Below are positions 57,715-64,000 of a stretch of 64,000 nucleotides of DNA, in pieces. How positions within the stretch are numbered: position 1 is the stretch's first letter; every line of letters begins with the position of its first letter. The stretch is from Acanthaster planci. Its lineage: Eukaryota > Echinodermata > Asteroidea > Valvatida > Acanthasteridae. Made by a program: the position numbers and the translations under genes. Where the stretch lies: assembly GCF_001949145.1 (NCBI RefSeq), contig NW_019091362.1, forward strand, positions 10,257,337 to 10,321,336. Direction: 5' to 3'. The notes below the pieces were generated by a model. The model was not told where the DNA came from. It saw nothing but the letters and a program-made list of their open reading frames with translations, and made no database searches.

Positions 57715-58719
57715 TGTCACAAGAGGGCGTAAAACCTTGGTACATATATAATGAATATTCAGCATATTTGAGGACCCACCTTCTTACGTATAGTAACACG
57801 GGGAGTATGTAAATATTTTGACTAATAAGACCAAATACATTTGACGAGGGAAAAATTTGAAAACGTGTGGAATTTCGAAATTTGCATGACATTTAGATTA
57901 GTTAGCATGATCTTTCTGCGGGGTTAAAATCGTAGTGAAGCATTGGAGAGGCAGCGGACAGATCTTGACATAGAGAGAGACTCCTGATCGGTCATCGTGT
58001 GATAGCACATTTTGATTTCGTCGATTGAGCGATAGCTCTATGAGAATTTGAGAAACGGAACGAGAATTGAGAAACAGAGATAGTTTGTGGCGATAGCCCA
58101 AATCGTATATTTTCTTCATTGGAAAGCGTTAGCTTAACTTAAGTGCTTAAGAAGTGAAATCCACTTCTTGGAAAGCTAAACCCACAGTTGAGAAGCTAGT
58201 CTACGTACGGAAACCGATCGTTGTTTTAAGCCAGGGAGTCAGACTTTAAGACTGTTCGCTCGTCTTAAAACTGAGTGGAGTTTCAGTCATAGAATCTTCC
58301 TCTTTGAGGGAGAGGCTGCCCCGTTACCCCGAAGAGAACCAGGAGGGAACGGAGGACCTAGAAAGGGGGACTTGCGACCACATTACCTTGTCAAATCGGC
58401 GGAGATCCCCAGAGCATTCAGCTGGTGGAGCGACGACACGCTGGAGGACATGCATGAGTACCCGTGAGGGGGGAGAGTAATATAATGAATTTGTAATGAT
58501 GTGATTAATGTATTTTTAGTTTCGGGTAAACTCTTGAAAAACTCACAAGCTCTATCAAGGATTTTGTGGAGATTGTAAATAATAATAAATTCCTTTTTTA
58601 CTTTTATGTTGTATAGATTACTACCAGTTCCTGAAAGTTTCTTTTTTTGTGGCTTTGTTGTCAGTGAGTGGAGATAAGGAAAAAGTGATCAATCTATATT
58701 TTGGACCCGGTTTGTGACA
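57715..58719 (+). mobile_element. Solo LTR of an LTR retrotransposon, 1,005 bp
   Basis: Begins TGTCACA and ends TGTGACA, the inverted TG...CA termini of LTRs. The flanks acctg (57710-57714) and atctg (58720-58724) are a 5-base target duplication with one mismatch. A TATA-like TATATAA lies near 57745 and AATAAA at 58584-58589, which sets plus orientation. No internal gag-pol sequence adjoins, so recombination between two LTRs probably deleted the body. Ty3/gypsy type is the likeliest family (inference). Confidence 0.75.
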
Positions 58720-59690
58720 ATCTGTGATATGTATTCAAAATGGCATTTTATGGCTGTTTAAAATTGTTCCTTAGCCTAGTGATAATGCATTTTAGTCTTT
58801 TGAAGACTGAAAAATTTGTCACAATCCTCTTCAATATATTGCTCACCACAAAAAAAGTGCGGAGGATGATTCGATAGCCCACCCCCCACCCAAATAAAGT
58901 GTGGAAAATATATGCCCCAGTGCCGACCCCCCTCCAAGAATTTAAGCCCAAAGAATTTACAACAAACACAATGTGTCCATGCCTTGTGAGGGAAAAGATG
59001 GATAAAGCTTAGGCCGTGTCCGAAACCAATCTCCGATTGTGGGCCTGAAGAGTTTAAATTAAATTGGATTACTGCAAGTATTGTGACAAAAATCCCTCTG
59101 CGTTCGAAGTAATTCCAGAAACTAGTCAAATCACTCCAAGTTACTTGCTCTTCATTAGAAAGACATTCTTGACAGGTATTTTTTAGCCGTGGTGGCACTT
59201 CCCGAATTTTCATGGACACTAGGACACATCCCAGATAATTGTAGAAAGTCTTGAAAGCATGTATTTATCTTTCAGTGATGATTAACTTCCTTAAGAGGAA
59301 TTGTTTCTTTACAGATCCTATTGACAATGGTTTTACATAACACAACTGCTTAATGGCAGAAGGGTGGGTATGCAGGCATTGCATTATGCTCGTGTATTAA
59401 CTTCGCACCGCGCCCAGTGACCAGCGCCCTCTGTCACGTCACACAGCCTCCTGACAGGCCTAAATGCCTTTTAAGCCGAACAAAAATTCTTTAATTAGAT
59501 GCGACAAGAAAAACCTGTGAATAACAAACTTTTTTACATAAACAACAATGTGTCATATTTTTGATATGACGCTTACCTTATGTACAAGGCCAAACAACCT
59601 TTGACCTTTCATAACGAGGGTTACCATCAAATGTAGTACAATAAGTCTCTAATTCTTAGATTTTATTCTGTAGATTGGAATTTAAAAAGT
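58720..59690. other. Intergenic, nothing recognised
   Basis: Short open frames only, including a 147-codon minus-strand frame at 58776-59219 without recognisable domain. Confidence 0.5.
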
Positions 59691-59691
59691 A

Positions 59692-60035
59692 TCCCCTGGA
59701 TTTAAACCACCTTCCCACACTTTCGAGCACGGCGCTTCCACACTGAGCCACATACCTTTCTGAAAGAATACTTATTTTTTTTTATACTTAACCCTTAGGT
59801 TTGAATTAATCAAATAAACTTGAAAAAGTTGTGTATCCGGGATTCGAACCACCTTTCCACACTTTCGAGCACTGTGCGCCCACACTGAGCCACATACTTC
59901 TCTGAGAGGACACTGGTTTTTCATATACTTAACAATTAGGTTTGAATTTATAAATTTTAATTTAGTGTTATTTCGGCCCGTTTATCTCACATTCCGAACT
60001 TGACGCTTCCACAATGCGTTAAGTACATCTCTGAT
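59692..60035 (-). repeat. Tandem tRNA-like (SINE-head) units
   Basis: Two clear copies 142 bases apart and a degenerate third. On the minus strand each has an A-box-like TGTGGCTCAGTGTGG (59739-59754 and 59881-59896) and a B-box-like sequence: GGTTCGAATCCC (59839-59850, near perfect) and GGTTTAAATCCA (59697-59708, decayed). Unlikely to be functional tRNA genes, since no proper acceptor or anticodon stem pairs. They look like a duplicated tRNA-derived SINE head. Confidence 0.55.
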
Positions 60036-60049
60036 AGATACGTGACACC

Positions 60050-61790
60050 TAGTCTTGGCCATGGCCTTGCCCTGGAATAGCCCCAGTCCAGCTGAGGCTA
60101 AGCCAGACCAGGAACAAGCCAAACCTAGGCAAGGCAAGCCAAGCCAATCTTTTTAATATACCATATTCACACCCGCTCGCTTTTGCACACTTTTCGTGCT
60201 TTATGCTGGAAATTCAACGGGGGGTGGCGTGGTAGATGGTCAGTAGACTTTAAATTCAAATGACGACTCGGTGAATATGTAAAAAAAAAAGAAATGTCTA
60301 TTTTTTCAATGTGCAAATGTATCTGGTAATTCCAAAATTACTCCTGGAAGGTCGCATTCGGTCGAATGTCCAGAAATAGCTGCTTTCTTAAAAAAAAACC
60401 TCATAGGAGCACGCATTCGGCCGAAGGCGAAAATTTGTCTGTATAATTATGATAAACTAAGCCTAACTAAGGCTTAGTCTTAGCCCTTGACCAAAGGCTG
60501 AAACAAAGTATAGTGCAGTTTTCGCAAATACATAGCATTGGCTGTACCCTTGCCTTTGCCTAGCCCTTGTCCAGACTAGGCCATACCCGAGAAGTGGCCC
60601 TGGCTTTGCTCAGTCCAAGTCCAGCTTACACTAGGCCAAAAAAGCTGACGTCGTCGCTCCACCTTGCCCTAGCTCCAGTCCAGCTTTCGATAGGCCAGAC
60701 TATGCCCAAGCCGTCACTTTGCCTTGAAATAGCCCCAGTCCAGCTGAGGCTAAGCCAGACCAGGCCAAAGCCAAGCCTTGGTAAGGCAAGCCAAGCCACT
60801 TTTTAACATACTCCACTCACACCTACACGCTTCTATGAGCTTGTTTTGCTTTATGTTGAAAATTCAACGGGGAGGAGGTGTGGAAGATGGTCAGCGAACT
60901 TTCACATCAAATGACGACTCGGTGATTGTGTAAAAAAGGAAAATGTCTATTTCTCAACTTTGTTACTTCCCTGCGCAACGTGTGAGTATATCTGTTATTT
61001 TTGGAATTTCTCATTAAAGCTAGCATTCAGCCGAATGCTCAAAAATAGCTGCAATTTTCTAAAATACTCAAAGGAGCACGCATTCAGCCGAAGGCCCAAA
61101 TTTATTTACATTTGATAATCATTGAATAACCAAGGACTAGCCTCAGCCTTGCCCTTTGCCAAAAGCTGTTAACAAATCCTGTCGCAGTTTTGCCAACACA
61201 TAGGCTTGGACTTCACCTTGCATTGGCCTAGCCCTTGTCCAGCTAAGACTAGGCCAGACCAAGCCTAAGTCATGGCTCTACCTTGGCCTAGCCCCAGCCC
61301 TGCTTAGGGTAGGCCAGACCATGCACAGGCCATCGCCTTGCCTTGGAATAGCCTCAGTCCAGCTGAGGCTTAGCCAGACTAGGCCGCCCCAAGCCAACCC
61401 TAGGCAAGGCAAGCCACGTAAGCTTTAACGCAGCCAGCTCATACTTACACACTTTTCTACACTTTTCTTGCTTATGTTGCAAGGTCAATGTTGAAGATGT
61501 GTGGTGGATGGTCAGCGGACTTTCACATGAATGACGACTTCGGCCAAAAGCGCGACGTTTAGGCTTGGCCTAGCACTTGTCCAGCTCAGGATCGACCAGA
61601 CCAGGCCCAAGATATGGCCTTGCCTTTGGCTAGCCTAAGTCCACCTTATACTATGCCCGACCAAGCCCAAGTTGTGGCTCTACCTTACCTTAGCCCAGTC
61701 CAGCCTAGGCTGGGAGAGACCATCCCAAAGCAAAGCCTATGGAAGGCAAGCCAAGCCAATCTGTTTGGCATACCCACCCCTCCAGAAATC
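60050..61790. repeat. Higher-order satellite of CCAGTCCAGCTGAGGCTAAG-type units
   Basis: Blocks of imperfect short motifs (GCCTAGCCC, GTCCAGCT, GGCCAGACCA, AAGCCAAGCC) alternate with a unique-looking segment containing TTTATG-TG-AAATTCAACGG and ATGACGACT. The compound unit repeats about every 610-660 bases, with starts near 60065, 60720 and 61331 and a partial copy at 61680. Plus-strand frames through it are translated repeats, not genes. Confidence 0.85.
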
Positions 61791-62877
61791 ATCCTGAATG
61801 TCAGACAAAGATAAAAGATCATATAGGAACACAATTGGAGTGGCTTTTTAAACTGGAGATGATTTCTTTTCAGGCTGTAAAGCGGATGCAAAGTTAAAAT
61901 TAGGAAATCGGGAGGAAAATAAGGAAATTTGGCTCTGGGGATAGGGAAATTTTCATTTTGACTGTGGAAGCACTGGTTTTAGCCGTCCTGATCAAAGGCT
62001 GATCCTGAGGTAAGGGTCGATAATCCTGTGCAAGGGTTAAAGTCACCTAACCTGATGTGACTGTGCCTAGTGGCTAATCGGTGATGCTGTATAGTTCCTG
62101 CCACGAGCTTGCGGTCGATATAAGGGCGGATTGCTATCTCATGACGTGTTTTGCGTGTAGTGCAGCCCTGACAATAAGCCCCGTAGACTTGCTAAAGTCC
62201 CTGATTCGGCAGTGGATGCCCACACTTAATTGTGGTGTTCGCTGCTCTGGGCGATCGAAGTCCGGTCACGTATATCACACAGTCTCCCGTCAATAGCGTC
62301 CTCTACTGGTGTATTGAAGTTTATTTCCAGTCAGTTCTGTCCGGATTGCGTCACTAAGTTTTGGCCAATCAGATTAGGCATCATCTCAACGAAGACCAGA
62401 GATCGTTGAACTTTCTTGGGGGACGGTATACTTCTGTCCCGATCCCAGCCACAGACATATAAACGAATAGACCACCGGTCTTGCGCGTAAAACCGTGATT
62501 TTGAAAAGTATGGGCAAACAACGAGCGAAGCGACAAATTGCAGCGCGTCCAGTGTGCATTACGCGCAACGCATTTACAATGCCTGTACATGTATTTGTTT
62601 ACATGTGCTTCCAAATACGTTCAACTTTTTTGCTCTTCGGTACTGCTCATGGTCTCTTCTTTTCAACTGTTGCAACCGCATTGTTTTGAATCCCTATGGG
62701 CCAGACTAATTAAGTAAATAGAGGGTTTTTACAATCGAAAAATGGCTTCATAGAATTTCATGGTGGAATTCTTCAACTGTGCGTAAATTCCCTATACCGA
62801 GGGGTGAATTTGCCCATAGTTTTCATTTTTAGTCGGGCGCCGCGCAGATCGCGAAAACCCCCTGTAGTTTTGAATAG
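61791..62877. other. Intergenic, possible promoter-like patch
   Basis: No gene recognised. GGCCAATCAG (CCAAT-box-like) near 62363 and raised CpG from 62480 to 62580 may mark a promoter. This is weak evidence. Confidence 0.3.
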
Positions 62878-63186
62878 GACCTGGCGGTCTATGCGTTTAT
62901 ATGTCTGTGGTCCACGGACGCGTCCCCGAGCCGCTCAGGGATTCTCCGGTACGTGCCGTCCAACGCGTCGCGCCTCCAGGAGGAGGGCGCCATCGCCTTC
63001 GTCGGAGGGGCGCGGCGTCACAATACGATCAAACACTTAATTTCGAAAGTTGGGCATTCACAGATTGAAGACCATTTTGCAGCAAACAACACCTTTCACC
63101 ACGCACCTGAAACACGAATGGTCACTTTGAGCCTCCGTAATATTATTTTTGATGGAAGGAAATATTATTTCGAGGGAAGGAAATAA
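62878..63186 (+). CDS. Possible GC-rich exon of unknown gene
   Basis: After an acceptor-like gttttgaatag the frame is open for 102 codons. Its first part is markedly GC- and CpG-rich and reads like protein (SGILRYVPSNASRLQ, EEGAIAFVGGARR). After about codon 50 composition returns to AT-rich background, so a real exon would probably end near 63020, although no strong donor is visible there. No family recognised. It could also be a CpG-rich promoter or a captured fragment. Confidence 0.25.
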   Translation, partial: DLAVYAFICLWSTDASPSRSGILRYVPSNASRLQEEGAIAFVGGARRHNTIKHLISKVGHSQIEDHFAANNTFHHAPETRMVTLSLRNIIFDGRKYYFEGRK

Positions 63187-64000
63187 GACTTGAACGAAAT
63201 AATTTCTAGGGACGAAAATTTCGAAGGAACTAAATTATAACAAATAATAGTTTGTCCCCTTAAGGTCTCCGTAATTGTGTCTGACGCGTCTCTCTGTTGT
63301 CTATACTAGAACTAGGTCTAGATCTTCTCTCCATTGGAAAGACGCGCTGACAAGAGACGTAGCCGTAGCTCTCGGAGCCCTTTTTGGACACGGCTACTAT
63401 CCCCAGCAGCTTATCCTACACCCTGACGCTTTGAACTAGTTTAGCGGTTTTCAGCTACAGGGAATCTGTCTGGGGAAGTAGATTTTTTTGGCCGATGAGC
63501 TGCGCGTGTGATTCATGCGCGATATGTTTGGAACTTGTGCCTTCGAGAATCCCAACTTAATCGTCTTTCGAAGACTTTCAGGGAAAAATTTAAGCCTTTT
63601 ATGACCAATGATGGTTTATACGTACACCTTGATTAATTTTTGAGGCTGACGTACCCTGAAGTTGACGTTAACCACAGTTGAATCAAGGTTGGTGAGTAAA
63701 AAAAGACCATCATGGATCATGACCATAGTCACCATTGATTTAGTCGTGTCACTGCACAGTCAGACGGTGTCAGTTTCATTTTGTTTTGGAATGGGGTGGG
63801 GTATAATTACACCGTGTCATGCTTGTATATGTACATAGTTTTATAGTCTGCTTGGGACGTGCAGAGCACATGTACATGTGCAGTCCCCTGTTGTTCATTT
63901 GGTACATGAAAATTGAAATAATAGCTGCGTGGAATCCAAGGATGCATTTCAACTTGGGGAGGATTAAGTATTGATACGTAGGTCTGTTGGGTGCGATCTT
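63187..64000. other. Terminal stretch, nothing recognised
   Basis: No coding signal. One ACATGT palindrome run at 63868-63881. Confidence 0.5.

Noticed and set aside
60567-61814. Plus-strand frames rich in PSL/QTRPKPSL
   Set aside because: Direct translation of the satellite array, not a repeat protein.
1-64000. CRISPR arrays, operons, bacterial promoters or Shine-Dalgarno sites
   Set aside because: The sequence is intron-containing animal DNA. The repeats seen are satellites, SINE-like units and inverted repeats, not regularly spaced direct repeats.

Overview
The window is animal nuclear DNA. Its coding sequence is split into short exons with GT-AG introns, intergenic space is long and AT-rich, mobile-element debris is abundant, and (ACATGT)n-type simple repeats are very frequent. 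The transporter gene resembles vertebrate SLC15A2 and SLC15A1 about equally, and single-exon receptor and TRIM genes sit nearby. Together these suggest a marine invertebrate deuterostome, most likely a lancelet (Branchiostoma) or a relative. The species assignment is inference. Two runs of N (23432-24165 and 49714-50435) show this is a draft assembly.

Layout. The main gene fills positions 5202-25878 on the minus strand, with a probable first coding exon near 39.5 kb. It encodes a proton-coupled oligopeptide transporter (SLC15A1/2, PEPT type). I placed 17 coding exons. Their reading phases agree at every junction and they give 705 residues plus a stop, from the first transmembrane segment to the C-terminus. 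The N-terminal start is the only unresolved part: a 46-residue candidate exon at 39425-39563 ends in a phase that does not fit the next exon directly. The introns hold a nested inverted-repeat transposon relic (8955-10863), a tRNA-derived SINE, a 734-base gap and dense ACATGT repeats.

From 26 to 46 kb I see no convincing gene. The region carries a 1,029-bp hAT-like MITE with an 8-bp target duplication (32714-33742), several smaller foldback elements, a degenerate GACTTG repeat and a palindrome. At 46487-47763 (minus) lies an intronless rhodopsin-class GPCR broken by in-frame stops and frameshifts. Next to it (48246-50640, minus) is a decayed Penelope-like retroelement with a hammerhead-ribozyme-like motif upstream of its reverse transcriptase.

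At 53397-54548 (minus) is an intact single-exon RING/B-box/coiled-coil TRIM gene. The last 10 kb hold an apparent solo LTR with matching inverted ends and a near-perfect 5-bp target duplication (57715-58719), tandem tRNA-like units (59.69-60.03 kb), a higher-order GGC/CCA-rich satellite (60.05-61.79 kb) and a GC-rich possible exon near 62.9 kb. The genes are unrelated in function: a nutrient transporter, a dead receptor and a putative ubiquitin ligase. There is no operon-like organisation.
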